Below are positions 1 to 10,524 of a stretch of DNA of 64,000 bases, in pieces. The stretch lies in the NCBI GenBank assembly GCA_037355855.1, contig CM074765.1:1550001-1614000 (forward strand). The letters run 5' to 3'. The first letter of the stretch is position 1; every line of letters starts with the position of its first letter. A program made the translations under genes and the position numbers. This stretch comes from Pseudo-nitzschia pungens (Eukaryota > Bacillariophyta > Bacillariophyceae > Bacillariales > Bacillariaceae). A model generated the notes under the pieces. The model was given only the letters and a program-made list of their open reading frames with translations, did no database searches and had not been told where the DNA came from.

Positions 1-240
1 TCCTCAACGATTTTGTCCTCAACAGACTGTCCTCAACCATTTTGTCCTCAACAATTATGTCCTCAACGTTTTGTCCTCAACCTCAATGTTGAAGTCATAG
101 AGGTTGAGGACAAAACGTTGAGGACATAATTGTTGAGGACAAAATGGTTGAGGACAAAATGGTTGAGGACAGTCTGTTGAGGACAAAATCGTTGAGGACA
201 CGTTTTGAGGACAGTTTTGAGGACAGTTTTGAGGACAGTT
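1..240. repeat. Inverted minisatellite (15-bp unit) plus short direct repeats
   Basis: Left arm 1-84 consists of units containing TCCTCAAC. It is mirrored by right arm 100-198, with a 15-nt spacer at 85-99. The right arm holds one extra 15-bp unit (CAAAATGGTTGAGGA occurs twice in a row), which accounts for the 99 versus 84 nt lengths. Positions about 199-245 continue as four 12-bp direct repeats of the form GAGGACAGTTTT. The left arm may continue beyond the window edge. The structure could form a long hairpin or cruciform. It lies next to the 3' side of a transposase relic, so it may be part of a decayed DNA transposon. Confidence 0.85.
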
Positions 241-394
241 TTGAGGACACTCTAAATACTCGTACATCCAGCCGTTAAAGTGTATATTTAACAAAAAACA
301 GCCGTTAAAAATTACATCGTTAAAAATTACATCAATTTTACGCGCATGAATATAGAAATTTTTCTCAAAAAAAACTTTTTTCCATAATGTTCCA

Positions 395-720
395 GGATTA
401 GTTTGCAGAGCACAAAGCAGGAGCCTACGAGAGAACTTGAGCCATTTGTACATGGGAGTTGATGTTAGTAATCCAAACGCCATTCTCAATCCCCTTGCCA
501 TGGATCCACAAGTCCTGAACCCAAACAAGACAAGTCCGAGTGCTCCTACTGTATTGAAGTCTCTTTTTCTCCCACTGTTCTGTCTCTTAAACTTCTGAAT
601 GGATCCTTCAGTAACATCATAGGTATACTGATCATAGAGGGGAGCAAAGACACCAGGCAACTCTCTGAATCCAAGGTGATTCACACCACAGCAGTTTAGA
701 AGTGCTAGCTCGTTTCTGGA
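395..720 (-). pseudogene. N-terminal relic of a DDE (Harbinger/IS5-like) transposase
   Basis: An open frame of about 105 codons reads leftward from about 720. It contains NHLGFRELPGVF, GALGLVLFGFRTCGSMAR and STPMYKWLKFSRRLLL. From memory this resembles the region ahead of the catalytic core of DDE-superfamily endonucleases that are common in stramenopile genomes. There is no suitable ATG: the frame runs upstream to a TGA near 726 and only GTG occurs at 684. The catalytic DDE part is absent; after about position 395 the frame passes into AT-rich DNA and then into the minisatellite. I infer a truncated, dead copy. The family assignment is from recall and should be treated as probable only. Confidence 0.5.
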
Positions 721-1936
721 TCAAAACATGTACATAAAAGGAGATGAAGCATATCTCCTAATGGCAACTTGTGGTGTTCGCCGGTCCCTTTTTGTTCAAT
801 CCTTATCCGATAGCAATAAGTTTATTGTAGTCGACAGCTATGTGCTTGTCGTAGTAGTAGTAGAAGTACAGTATCTCTAGAGACATGGTGTATCCGGAGA
901 ATATACTATGAGCGTTGCTCCTATTGGAGAGCAAACAATGCTCTCTTGTTGAGGATAGCAAGCTGTCAAAATTTTGGATTTTGGTCGAGAAGGGGAGGAA
1001 TGCAAATTTTTATATGTATTAAAAGTCATTCGGGGAAGAATCCTAATATGTGTGCACATTAACTATGATTTCGGGAATCACTCAATCAATAAGGAACAAA
1101 CAAGATACGAGGTACGAGTGCTTTCCGAGAGTTCCTTTCCCAACAAAAAAAATCGAACTTTTCATTCTACCGGTAAGTTACCGTACAGAAAAGAGTTTTA
1201 CACAGATGATACAATTACTACGCGTCCGTTAAATACTGTAATGGAATACGAAAAAATACTACAAAATTCGTAACAGCTGTCCGTTGGTTCTACGCATACG
1301 CACCTACCGGTAGGCACTTATTTCTACGTTGACTGGAGGACATTATTTGCTAGGAATTTCGTAGCAAGACAATTCAGAACGAGAAACGAGTCTCAACTGT
1401 TGTCGGACGTTTATTATTACTTCGTATTCGTTACGGTTGGAATAATACATAGCGCGCAAGTTCTTTTAGTGTGCCGAAACGTTCGCCCGACTATTCCGGG
1501 AATTAAAAAATGTTTTTCTCGGTATTGCTTACAAATTTACAATAAGTCCCATTCGTATTTAGTGACATGAACAATCTTTATGGAAAATGGGTGGTAGGGT
1601 GTTGTTTTTGAGCAAATCAAAGTGACGACTGGACAAAAACAAACGATCACATCTCAATGTAACTCTTTGCATACAATGACCTGTAGCTTGCACACTTTGA
1701 TCATTAATATTGTACGAGGTCGAACAAGCATCACCGATATACCCTTCTAGCGTGAAACGGGTGGCACGTACACGTACTTCGTAATGAGAATTATCTTTTT
1801 TGATCCATCAGTAGAAATCGAGATTACCTACCATTTCTCTCCCTCTGTTTACAACAAGCATAACCGAGAGCAGTTGTAGATATTTTAAAGTGGAGGCCAA
1901 ATTGGGTGTTGGTGTTGACGCAACAAAATCTTCGTG
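721..1936. other. Intergenic, no gene seen
   Basis: AT-rich DNA with only short, non-homologous open frames. It contains examples of the recurrent intergenic words, such as ACCGGTAAGTTACCGT near 1171 and TTACTTCGTA near 1418. The last part must hold the promoter and 5' UTR of the cysteine-rich gene that starts at 1937. No TATA box could be assigned with confidence. Confidence 0.6.
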
Positions 1937-3970
1937 ATGAAAATGACGTCGGCCGTTGATCACCTGCACTGTTTTCAGAACGGAAACGAACAACAACAAA
2001 ACGACTTCGTTGAGGATGACACCGCGAAGAAAAGATCTGATACCGTCAATTTTAAAGCGAATCATGGGGATGAGTATGTACAACAAGCACACACGAGCAA
2101 CAACAGAAATGGAAGCGAACCAATACCGGGATGTCGGCAGATATTATTCAACTTGATGAAACGGAGGCTGTCTTCTGAACCAGTAGTAGGTGGCAACGGG
2201 GACAGCGCTAGCAACAACGAGGACAACAACGACCAGGTTGACAGTTGGGTTGTACATCAAGAACCCTGTGTATTCTGTCGTATCTTGGCTGCCCGTGCTG
2301 CATCAGAAACCTGCGGTCGCATTCTGCACGACAACAATAAAATTCAAAACTACAACGCAAATGGCAAAATACTGTTGCCTACTCTCGGGCAAGCGACTGG
2401 TCAAGACAGTGGCATCAATGAAACCAAGATCCAAACAACGTTGTCGCTTCTTTCGACAAATGGTACGATGATACGAAACATTCTCATTCCTTTCCTTTTG
2501 CCATCGGAGCGTACCGTATTGTTTTGTATTCCGGAATTCTGTGACACCTTTTGTCTAGAAAATTATTTCTGTCCAAAGCACGGTCACGAATACGTGCCCG
2601 ACGAGCGGATTTTCACCAGTGCCGGATTAAGAAAAATGAAAGGGAAAAAAAGCAACAAAAATGGGAAGAAGAAAAGAGATTACATGATGTTTGCAGATAT
2701 TTTGGAACAAATAGTTCGCGACGGCAAAGATCCGATAGTATTCCGCAACAAACTTGCCTTTCGCATCCAAGAGTTCCCAGCGCAAATGGCTGAGAACGAA
2801 TCAATCAATCTTCCCGAGAAGCCTCTCTCTAAGGATCCAGATTATGGAAGATATTTTCGTAGAATGAAGAAGTGTATTGCGTGTGAAAAACTAGCGGAAT
2901 TCAGGGATCGGGCAAAACGAGGGATGGTGAGATGTCGATTCTGCAATTCCTACTACGACTACAAGGAAGACCGCAAATGTGGAAAGAAGAATTGTGAAGG
3001 GGTGTTGCCCTGCCCGACGTGTCGGGAGAGAAAGGGAAGAAAACGGGTATTTCAGTGTGGTAAATGTTCGGTAGAGGTTTGCACTGATATGCACAAGATT
3101 CATTCTTGCGCTCGGTGCATGAAGTCCGTGTGCGAGGGATGTCAAGAGACTATGCAGTTGAAGTTTCACCAATGTTACCTTTGTAGGAATAGTTATTGCA
3201 ATGAATGCGATTTGACTTTCTTCTGCGAAATGTGCAACAAATCATTTTGCCGTCGGTGCAGAGCTGGGGGGGCTCTGGAAAGCGAGGGAGGGAATATTGT
3301 CTGCTGCGATGAATGCGTGCCACAGCAATTTTGCTATGCTTGTGGGAAGCGAAAAAGCTTAGAACATTACGAAGAGGAAAGCAAAATGTGGTGTTCGATA
3401 TGCGGCATTTGCTCTTGCAAAGAATGTGCTAAGATGTTCAGCTGCCACATCTGCGAGGAAAACTTCTGCCGCAGATGCGACAAACCATCCGTGCAAAATT
3501 GCAAGAAATGCAAGGATGTAGTCTGCTGCTACAGATGCCGTGCCACAATCACCTGTCGCAGCTGCGGTGAGAAATCGTGCCGAACCTGTTCGAAAAAATC
3601 CATCCAGCAATCCATCCAGTCGTGCTCGTTGTGCGATGAATTCGTCTGTGAGAAGTGCGGGGTGATGCATTCGTGCATTGGATGTGGCGTTGCTGTTTGC
3701 GCGGAATGCATTCCCGAGGCGACCAAGTCGTGCGCCGATTGCTACACATGCGTGTGCGATTGGTGCTCGGAATGCGAATTCCAATTTGCCGTGAAGAAAT
3801 GCCAGCGATGCGGAGATTCCTATTGTGTGTACTGCCGAGAAACCGATCAATGCGATACGTGCTCGCAGCACGTGTGTTCGAACTGCACCGAAACCTGCGA
3901 GGTATCGCATCTGACCAATTGCAAGTCCTGTTTGAGGAAGCTCGAGGATTTTTACGGCCAATTCTTTTGA
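1937..3970 (+). CDS. Large cysteine-rich protein with many CxxC zinc-knuckle modules
   Basis: Single-exon frame of 677 residues from ATG 1937 (a second ATG follows at 1943) to TGA 3968-3970. The first 200 residues are Asn/Gln-rich and polar. A Lys-rich stretch near residue 235 (KGKKSNKNGKKKRD) could act in nuclear targeting. From about residue 310 to the end the protein is packed with CxxC pairs in modules of about 18-20 residues, for example CGKCSVEVC, CARCMKSVCEGC, CHICEENFCRRC and CRSCGEKSCRTC. The spacing resembles RING, B-box or IBR zinc fingers but repeats far more often than in a single domain. There is no signal peptide. I infer a zinc-binding scaffold, possibly in ubiquitin or RNA biology; the function is unknown. 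The gene converges on CCT gamma. Confidence 0.75.
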   Translation: MKMTSAVDHLHCFQNGNEQQQNDFVEDDTAKKRSDTVNFKANHGDEYVQQAHTSNNRNGSEPIPGCRQILFNLMKRRLSSEPVVGGNGDSASNNEDNNDQVDSWVVHQEPCVFCRILAARAASETCGRILHDNNKIQNYNANGKILLPTLGQATGQDSGINETKIQTTLSLLSTNGTMIRNILIPFLLPSERTVLFCIPEFCDTFCLENYFCPKHGHEYVPDERIFTSAGLRKMKGKKSNKNGKKKRDYMMFADILEQIVRDGKDPIVFRNKLAFRIQEFPAQMAENESINLPEKPLSKDPDYGRYFRRMKKCIACEKLAEFRDRAKRGMVRCRFCNSYYDYKEDRKCGKKNCEGVLPCPTCRERKGRKRVFQCGKCSVEVCTDMHKIHSCARCMKSVCEGCQETMQLKFHQCYLCRNSYCNECDLTFFCEMCNKSFCRRCRAGGALESEGGNIVCCDECVPQQFCYACGKRKSLEHYEEESKMWCSICGICSCKECAKMFSCHICEENFCRRCDKPSVQNCKKCKDVVCCYRCRATITCRSCGEKSCRTCSKKSIQQSIQSCSLCDEFVCEKCGVMHSCIGCGVAVCAECIPEATKSCADCYTCVCDWCSECEFQFAVKKCQRCGDSYCVYCRETDQCDTCSQHVCSNCTETCEVSHLTNCKSCLRKLEDFYGQFF

Positions 3971-4786
3971 TGATTGGGAATGGTGCAATAGGATTCGAGG
4001 ATTGGCTTGGTCCATCATCAACCCCTCCCGTCGGGTTCTATAGAGCGTAACTTATGTTCATCATCGATGCACGGACTCCACAGTCAACCCATCTGAGAAA
4101 TGAAATGAAATGGCCATCGATTCCATTGAGAGAGCGACCGCCTTTTCTCTGCTTCAGTCGGTCGATCGAAAAAACTTAGTTTTGGCAGGATGATGGGAAG
4201 AGTTCTTAGTTCACGAGATACTACTACAATGTCGTCAATGAACATCGGGCATAAGTGGACAATAGTGACAGCACCGCAATGAAATAAATAGAAAACATGG
4301 ATAGCTTGGATACAGCAATATTTTGTTTCTTGCGTCTGCTCGCATGCAGTATCATTACTATTTCCAGTGGTCGTCCTTGCCGGCATCGGTCTTCATTGAA
4401 ACGCACGCACCGGATCAATGCCGATTCCTAATCTACTATTCATATCATGTAATATTGTCGCATTTTTTTATCACTACGGATTCCTCAAAATTTGCAGTTT
4501 CTACGCTTCAAACATGTTGTCTGTTGTGCTTTTATTTATTTTTTGTTTAGCGTTCGATTTCTCTCTTCTTTTTTTCGTTCGATGACTTCGAGAACCCACG
4601 AGCGAATGATACCGTGGGTTTCGGCAGGTCCAATAACATTCATCGCTGGGCGGTCCCGTTTCTGTTTCTGCAGCTGTTGCTTCTGCAACGATCGCTCGGG
4701 CTATCCACGGTGGAAGTATGTCGGTGCTGGTTCTGTTATGATCTATTCTCTTCTCTTCTCTTCTCTTCTCTTCTCTTCTCTTCTCA
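3971..4786. other. Convergent intergenic region
   Basis: Lies between two convergent genes, so it should hold both 3' UTRs. Only short shadow frames are present. The segment next to the CCT gamma stop is a pentanucleotide microsatellite, listed separately. Confidence 0.6.
4745..4785. repeat. (TTCTC)n microsatellite
   Basis: About eight perfect TTCTC units, directly abutting the stop codon of CCT gamma. On the gene's strand it is a GAGAA tract that begins the 3' UTR. Confidence 0.95.
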
Positions 4787-6448
4787 TCAGTATCCCTTTT
4801 TCTTCGACCCCGACACAATGTCGTCGATCCGCAAGATCATGCAGGCGTTCTCGATCGCCGACTTGATCGTTTGGACCTTGACCGAATAGGGCTCCCAGAT
4901 TCCCAGCTCGTTCATGTCCGCCAACTGGCCCGTGATTCCGTTGACGCCGACCGCGCACTTGAGATCGCCGGCCTCCCGGGCGGAGGCGTGTCTCTGCCGC
5001 AGCGCCGTGATGGTCCGTATGACCGAAACCCCGCAGTTCTGCGCGAGGGTTCGTGGAATGACCTCGAGGGCGTCCCCGACCGCGATAAAGGGCGCCTGCT
5101 GGGTTCCAATGCCGCCCAGCGACTGGCCCTTCTGGCGGAGGGCCACCGCCAGTGCCATTTCGGTTGCTCCTCCCCCGGGGAGGAGCTTGGGGTCGTAGAC
5201 CACGTTTCGGACCACCTGCATAGCGTCCTGGAGGTTGCGCTCGATTTCGTTCAGGACGTCCTTCGATCCTCCCCGCAGGACGATCGTGCAGGCCTTGGGG
5301 TCCTGGCACTCGTCGAAATAGCAGAACCACTCGTCGCCGACCTTGCGCATCTCAAAGAGGCCGCACTTGGTGCCAATGTCGGATTCCTGGATCTCGTCCG
5401 TCCGCGACACAATCGTGGCCCCGGTTGCCTTGGCCACCCGGTTGTTGTCGGTCTTTCGGAGGCGGCGAAAGGCGGTGATGCCGGCCTTCTGCAGGTAGTG
5501 CTGTGCCAGGTCCGAGACACCCTTTTCGGTGCAGACAATGTCGGGTTTGGCGGCGATAATGTCGTTGCACATGTTTTCGACGTACTCTTCCTCCAGTCGG
5601 AGCATGGTGTTCCAGTCCTGGTCGTCCGTGATCTCGACGTTGGTCTGGGATTCTCCCTTCTTGTATTCGAGTGGGCTGTCGATGAGGAGCACGCGCGGAT
5701 TCTCGACCCGGCGTCTCATCTTGGAGTGGGTGGTGTCCTTTTGGATCATGATTCCCTTGAGGACACAGGCATCCTCCAGCTGTCCCCCGGGAATTTTCTC
5801 GACCTTGGCGTATCGCTTGAGATCGACGGTGGGTTTTCCGCCCGGTGTTTGCTCCACGACGGTAGTGACGGCCTGGATGGCCATTTCGACGAGTTGGTCG
5901 TTCCAGCGGGAGGAAAACTTGGTCCCGATGCTGCTGAGGACCAGCTTGGAGATCCACTCTTTGTCCTTTTGCACGTCGATCGTGACGGCCAGGTCGTCGC
6001 AAACCTCCAATGCATAGGCCAGTGCCTTGGTGTAGGCTTGGCAGATCACGGTGGGGTGGTACTTGTTCATCAAAAAGGGCTCCGCCGCCGCCAACACCTG
6101 AGCGCTCAGGACAATGACGGAGGTGGTCCCGTCCCCGACTTCCTCGTCCTGCGCCCGGCTCAGCTCGATCATCGATTTGGCGGTTGGGTGGCTCACGTCT
6201 ACCTCTCGGAGGATGCAGTTGCCGTCGTTGGTCATGACGATCCCTCCCATTGGATCCAGAAGCATCTTGAGCATCGATTGGGGACCGAGGGTCGTCCGAA
6301 TAATGTTGGCGACAGATTTGGCCGCCCGGATGTTTCCGAGTTGTGCCTCGCGGCCGGTCTGGCGCTGGGTTCTGGCATCTTTCGGAAGCGAAACAAAGTG
6401 GGTCGAACGAAACACACGGAAGGAAATGGAATCCATGCATCCATCCAT
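4787..6448 (-). CDS. CCT3: T-complex protein 1 subunit gamma (CCT3)
   Basis: Gamma subunit of the eight-membered cytosolic chaperonin CCT/TRiC, which folds actin, tubulin and other proteins using ATP. The group II chaperonin signatures are all visible: TLGPQSMLKMLLDPMGG, MTNDG, QDEEVGDGTTSVIVLS, GGGATEMALA, and the subunit-typical end LRIDDIVSGSKKKGY. EYKKGESQT and LRKTDNNRVAKA match gamma rather than other subunits. The frame is open to an ATG at 6448 (553 residues). However, the first 25 or so codons (6448 to about 6375) do not look like a CCT N-terminus. Homology begins at ARTQRQTGREAQ, next to a plausible acceptor CCAG near 6375, so a short first exon probably lies upstream and the true start is unresolved. 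Confidence 0.95.
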   Translation of the reverse strand: MDGCMDSISFRVFRSTHFVSLPKDARTQRQTGREAQLGNIRAAKSVANIIRTTLGPQSMLKMLLDPMGGIVMTNDGNCILREVDVSHPTAKSMIELSRAQDEEVGDGTTSVIVLSAQVLAAAEPFLMNKYHPTVICQAYTKALAYALEVCDDLAVTIDVQKDKEWISKLVLSSIGTKFSSRWNDQLVEMAIQAVTTVVEQTPGGKPTVDLKRYAKVEKIPGGQLEDACVLKGIMIQKDTTHSKMRRRVENPRVLLIDSPLEYKKGESQTNVEITDDQDWNTMLRLEEEYVENMCNDIIAAKPDIVCTEKGVSDLAQHYLQKAGITAFRRLRKTDNNRVAKATGATIVSRTDEIQESDIGTKCGLFEMRKVGDEWFCYFDECQDPKACTIVLRGGSKDVLNEIERNLQDAMQVVRNVVYDPKLLPGGGATEMALAVALRQKGQSLGGIGTQQAPFIAVGDALEVIPRTLAQNCGVSVIRTITALRQRHASAREAGDLKCAVGVNGITGQLADMNELGIWEPYSVKVQTIKSAIENACMILRIDDIVSGSKKKGY

Positions 6449-9129
6449 GAAACAACAAAGGAAGCAGGAGTGAACGAAATGGATTCGATCACAAACGATT
6501 CAGGTATCAATATGAATCGTTGGGTTACACCATGAATGAATTATTGTTGAGTGGATGAGGCATGCAATAATCAATAGATTGTCACGTGATTGTTTCAGAT
6601 CGCATTGGATCGGTTCGGTTCGGTTTGGTACAATTTCCATGCGTTCAATCGTTGTTGTTGTTGACAGTGAACAGTTCCGGGCGTCGAAATCATTTCGCCA
6701 CGATCGCATGATTCGGATTTTGCGAGAGCAAAGGATGCACGGGGAGCGCCGATGCGTCGGTTGATGAGTTGGACACACCCGATCGATGAGCAATTCAATT
6801 CGAGGAATCATCGGAAACGCTGGTGAGTGATTGGCGGGAATGACTTTGCGGCCGCGCAAACGAAACAACGTCCCTCCGGTCGCGATGATTGCGTCCGGCA
6901 TCCGCGGTCGCTGCGGTGGCAACTCGCAAACGCCACGCGACAAACGCGGGATGGCGACGGTCTCGTCACGGGACTTTTGTTGCCGCAGTGAATCGACCGT
7001 CCCTGGCGCGTTCGCCGTTCCTTTGGTTGTCGGCGGGCATTCCCGATGGGCGGGCAACTATTTATTGTATGCATCCTCGTTGCTTCGCTGCGTGACTTAC
7101 TCAAAACCATAACTTGGCCGGGGCCGGGTCTGGGTCCCATCATCGCCATGGTGTATTCTATTTCTTTTTTAGTTTCTTTGCTGTTGTGTTCTACCAAACA
7201 ATGATTTTGGTCCTATCTCGACTCGAGCAGAGGGTGGTGACCCGAAGGATGGTGTGCTGTATCGTGCGTCGTGACAAGGATTATCTCACTCGTGCTGGTA
7301 AGTTACCAATGATGCAAACTGGTAACTGGTGCCGGTCAAATACTCCAAATTACTACTACTACTACGAAGTACAGTAAGATTACTTCGTAGAAGTATTAGT
7401 TTGGCATACGAGAACTGCGCAAGTCAGGTTACCTGTAGTACCGTACTCTTACCGGTACCGGTAAGATTACGAGGTAAAGCGCACGATAAAAATCCGAAAA
7501 AACTTGGTGGATGCCATTCCATTGCTTCGTATTTCTCGCAATTTTTTCAATTTTCGAAAAGAGACGTTCGGCCCGAGAGAATTGCGCCTCGCCGTCGGAT
7601 CGACGCGACGAACAGCAAGACGGTGACCATCCGCACTGAGATAGTCGCATAAAGGCATTGACGCGTGAATGAATGAATGAATCAATCAATCAATCATCCA
7701 AGAGTGAGTGAGTCAGTCGTGCGAAAAGTCTGTACCGGGTACTAGTAACCTTACGAGAACCTTATGCTAGTATGCTCCTCCTATTTTACTAATTGCAGCT
7801 ATTTCAATTACTGCGGAATTCCTATCAGCTGTCCCCCGGCTTCCGTAGAAATTAGTAGTAATTAGTTGGGGATGAAGAACCGGGGGACAGCTGATAGGAA
7901 CTTTGTAGTAAGTTACTTCGTGTTTCGTACGAAATAAAAAACTCCTCTACCGGTACACGTAGTAACCTTACTACTAGTTTTGTTCTCATTACAACGGGTT
8001 TTTGTCCAAGGTGAAGATTCTGAGTGTACCGGTACAAGTATGTATGTGGTTGGTTGGTTGGTTTGGTTTGGTTGTGTGTTGGAGATGGTGTTTTCCGTGA
8101 CAAGGGGGTCGAGTTGATCTTGGATAGTGAGACCTTACTACTAGTAGTAGAGAGTTATCGTACTATGCGCAGGGGGTACGGTACGGTATGTTTTTTTATT
8201 GAGAGATTTATTAGTAGGACTACAATAATGTTACTACCGTAGTTTGTTCATACCGTAAGATTACTTGTTGTGTTGAGGATTTTTCCAAAAAATGCCGAAA
8301 AGATTCGATTGCGAGAAGCAATTTCCGGGTTTGTTGTTATCGGAGCTTTTTTGGTTAAAGTGGGTGCAGTAAATCAGTCTGCTGGCATCGATCAGTGGGG
8401 TTGTGGGGATGAGCTGTTTGTGTTCAGGTGCTCATGACCTCCGAAAATGTCTGTATGCACTAAGGTTACTACTACCAGTTCAGTGCTGTGTCGGTATTTA
8501 TTATTTTTTGCAAGAATCAAAAGAAATTACAAGATGAGCAACTGCTGTGCGCTTCAACATAGAACAAGTGGAGCTCTTATAGATTGCAAAAAAGTTACCG
8601 GGAATCACCACTGCCTCTTCGATTTCGTTCAAGACACCTTTTGCTCTTTACTACACACTAGTAGTAGTAGAGGTGGTGCCGGTGCATTTGGAAGCAACGT
8701 ATAGCACCATTCGTATCAATCCGTTCTTGCTTGATAGTAACTTCTCTCCGAAGGGGCGTTGCGAAGAATAGATTGTTTCGGGAAGCTCAGAGACTTGTCT
8801 TCGCAGCCTGCCACGTTGTTTGTCAAACCGGCAACGGTTTCTTGTTCGACCATCAAAGAACGGTAATGACACCAAGAAATAAGATATTAAATAACATGAA
8901 AAATCCACTATTTCTATTATTATTATTATTTACACATCCGTTCTTTTTTCTGTCTTAAAATTGTTGAGATATGAAGATTTTCATTACAGAAAACACGAAA
9001 AAATAGTGGTACAACGATAGCGATACAATCGTACTGCCAGTGAATTCACGACGACTAGAGCACGGTACGCTATGGAACCAACCCATCGGGTTGCTGCTGG
9101 GAGTCAACCATCACACGCGCACGCCCGTG
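6449..9129. other. Intergenic, two divergent-spaced minus genes
   Basis: About 2.7 kb between the CCT gamma 5' end and the TauE/SafE 3' end. It should contain the missing CCT gamma first exon and promoter. A 185-codon minus-strand frame at 6500-7057 has no recognisable motifs. The segment has several intergenic words (GTAACCTTAC at 7962-7971, TACGAAGTA near 7366), AATG/AATC microsatellites at about 7668-7695, and a hairpin at 7819-7900. Confidence 0.6.
7819..7900. repeat. Short inverted repeat (about 21-bp arms)
   Basis: TTCCTATCAGCTGTCCCCCG at 7819 is mirrored by the sequence ending at 7900, with about 34 nt between the arms. The arms pair over about 21 bp, then after one unpaired base for three more. 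A diverged half-copy (GAAGAACCAGTGAACAGCTG) occurs near 11323. It may be a small foldback element or a transcription end signal. Confidence 0.8.
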
Positions 9130-10488
9130 CTATGATGCAGTCAACAGCTGAACACCTAGACCCAGACACATTACCAAAACCACGTTCTTGAAGAGGACGG
9201 GATCGATGCGCTCGCTGGCATACTGGCCCGCAACGATCCCAAGGAGAACGCCCGGCAGAGAGGTGAGACAAAAGTAGCTGTAATAGAAATCCCCGAGGGT
9301 TCCCTGCGCCGCATCGATGGCCACCACGAGGGCCGAGTTCAGACAGACGACCGCCAGCACGTTGTTTCGGAACTGGGCCGGGGACCATCCCTTGGCATCG
9401 CCGTAGACACAGAGGGGCGGACCCTGGACATCAAAGGCTCCCCCGAAAACCCCGGCGGCGCTGCCGAACAAAATCGCTGCCGTCTGGGATTGCAAAAAGG
9501 AGGGGGAGGAGGCGTCGTCATCGTCGTCGTTGGGTTCCAGAGTGTTGGAGTCGTCAGACGCGAGGGCATCCTGGATGGTGGGAACCAGTTTGTATGCCAC
9601 AAACCCCATGATGAGGGCGGCAAGGACCCGGGTGGCAAGGATCGGATCGACCATGTTGTTCAATTGAATTCCCAGCGGTGTCAGAACCGTGCAGGGGATC
9701 AGGAGAGGCAGGATCTGGTCCCATTCCAGACCGGGCTCGTCTTCGTTTCCTTCGGAAGGACTCCCAAAGGCGTAGGGAATAAGCAAAATGAATCCCACCA
9801 GGGCACCGAGAGTCGCAGCAACGGGGGTAATGACATTGAAAAGCTCGCTGTGCAGCAACCATGGCATGCTGCTCATGGCACCGACCGCCACCACGGCAAA
9901 TCCAAATCCGGTGAGAGCCTGGGCAAAGGCGGAGAAAGCCATCACCAACCCAACCACGAGCTGGGCCTCCTGAACCTGGCCTGGAAACCAGGAAATCTTG
10001 CTCAGGACGTTGAGCTTTTGGGACAGGTTCATGTCGAGAAAGGTATCGGAGATCCCACCACTGTTCAACAAGGTCGAGCACAAGAAGACCATGACAAAGG
10101 AAATGCAAAAGAGCGGTCCAAGGACGTCGACGTTCAGCAACAAAGACTGCGTTGAAGTGGAGGAAGTTCCAATAGATAGATCTCCGTTTGGATTGGAAGC
10201 AGTGTCGGAGTCTAGAGTCCAGGCACGCTCGACTTCGGCGATAGAAGCCGAGCTGACGTCGGTAGCGTTGTAATTCGCCTCGATTCTGGATTTCGTTTCG
10301 GGAGCGGCTAGCAGATGTTTCAATTGAGAACGAACCGGAGAGTATGGTCCGGATCTGGCGGGAGAGGAATGGATCTGGAACCGAACATGCTTTTGTATTG
10401 GCGAAAAGGATTCCACGGGCGAAGGGAGTTGATAATTACAAGCAGTCAAGGCAGCGCAAACAAGTACTGATACAAATCGAAATCGCAT
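9130..10488 (-). CDS. TauE/SafE-family anion exporter-like membrane protein
   Basis: Member of the TauE/SafE (DUF81) permease family, whose studied members move sulfite, sulfoacetate or other organic anions. The start chosen is ATG 10488, because it begins a signal-peptide-like stretch (MRFRFVSVLVCAALTA); an in-frame ATG at 10524 would add 12 residues. A variable luminal or loop region of about 110 residues precedes the membrane core. Family hallmarks are AFAQALTGFGFAVVAVG in the first repeat and FGGAFDVQGPPLCVYG in the second; the two halves are joined by an acidic linker (DDDDDAS). I count roughly eight hydrophobic helices. The signal peptide suggests the endomembrane system or an organelle envelope. 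The substrate cannot be told from the sequence. Confidence 0.85.
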   Translation of the reverse strand: MRFRFVSVLVCAALTACNYQLPSPVESFSPIQKHVRFQIHSSPARSGPYSPVRSQLKHLLAAPETKSRIEANYNATDVSSASIAEVERAWTLDSDTASNPNGDLSIGTSSTSTQSLLLNVDVLGPLFCISFVMVFLCSTLLNSGGISDTFLDMNLSQKLNVLSKISWFPGQVQEAQLVVGLVMAFSAFAQALTGFGFAVVAVGAMSSMPWLLHSELFNVITPVAATLGALVGFILLIPYAFGSPSEGNEDEPGLEWDQILPLLIPCTVLTPLGIQLNNMVDPILATRVLAALIMGFVAYKLVPTIQDALASDDSNTLEPNDDDDDASSPSFLQSQTAAILFGSAAGVFGGAFDVQGPPLCVYGDAKGWSPAQFRNNVLAVVCLNSALVVAIDAAQGTLGDFYYSYFCLTSLPGVLLGIVAGQYASERIDPVLFKNVVLVMCLGLGVQLLTAS

Positions 10489-10524
10489 CGACAATCTCGA
10501 CCCCGAAGTGGGTCCCGATCTCAT

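Noticed and set aside
4871..6535. 554-codon plus-strand open frame opposite CCT gamma
   Set aside because: Antisense shadow of a conserved GC-rich gene; no protein motifs and no ATG-based logic.
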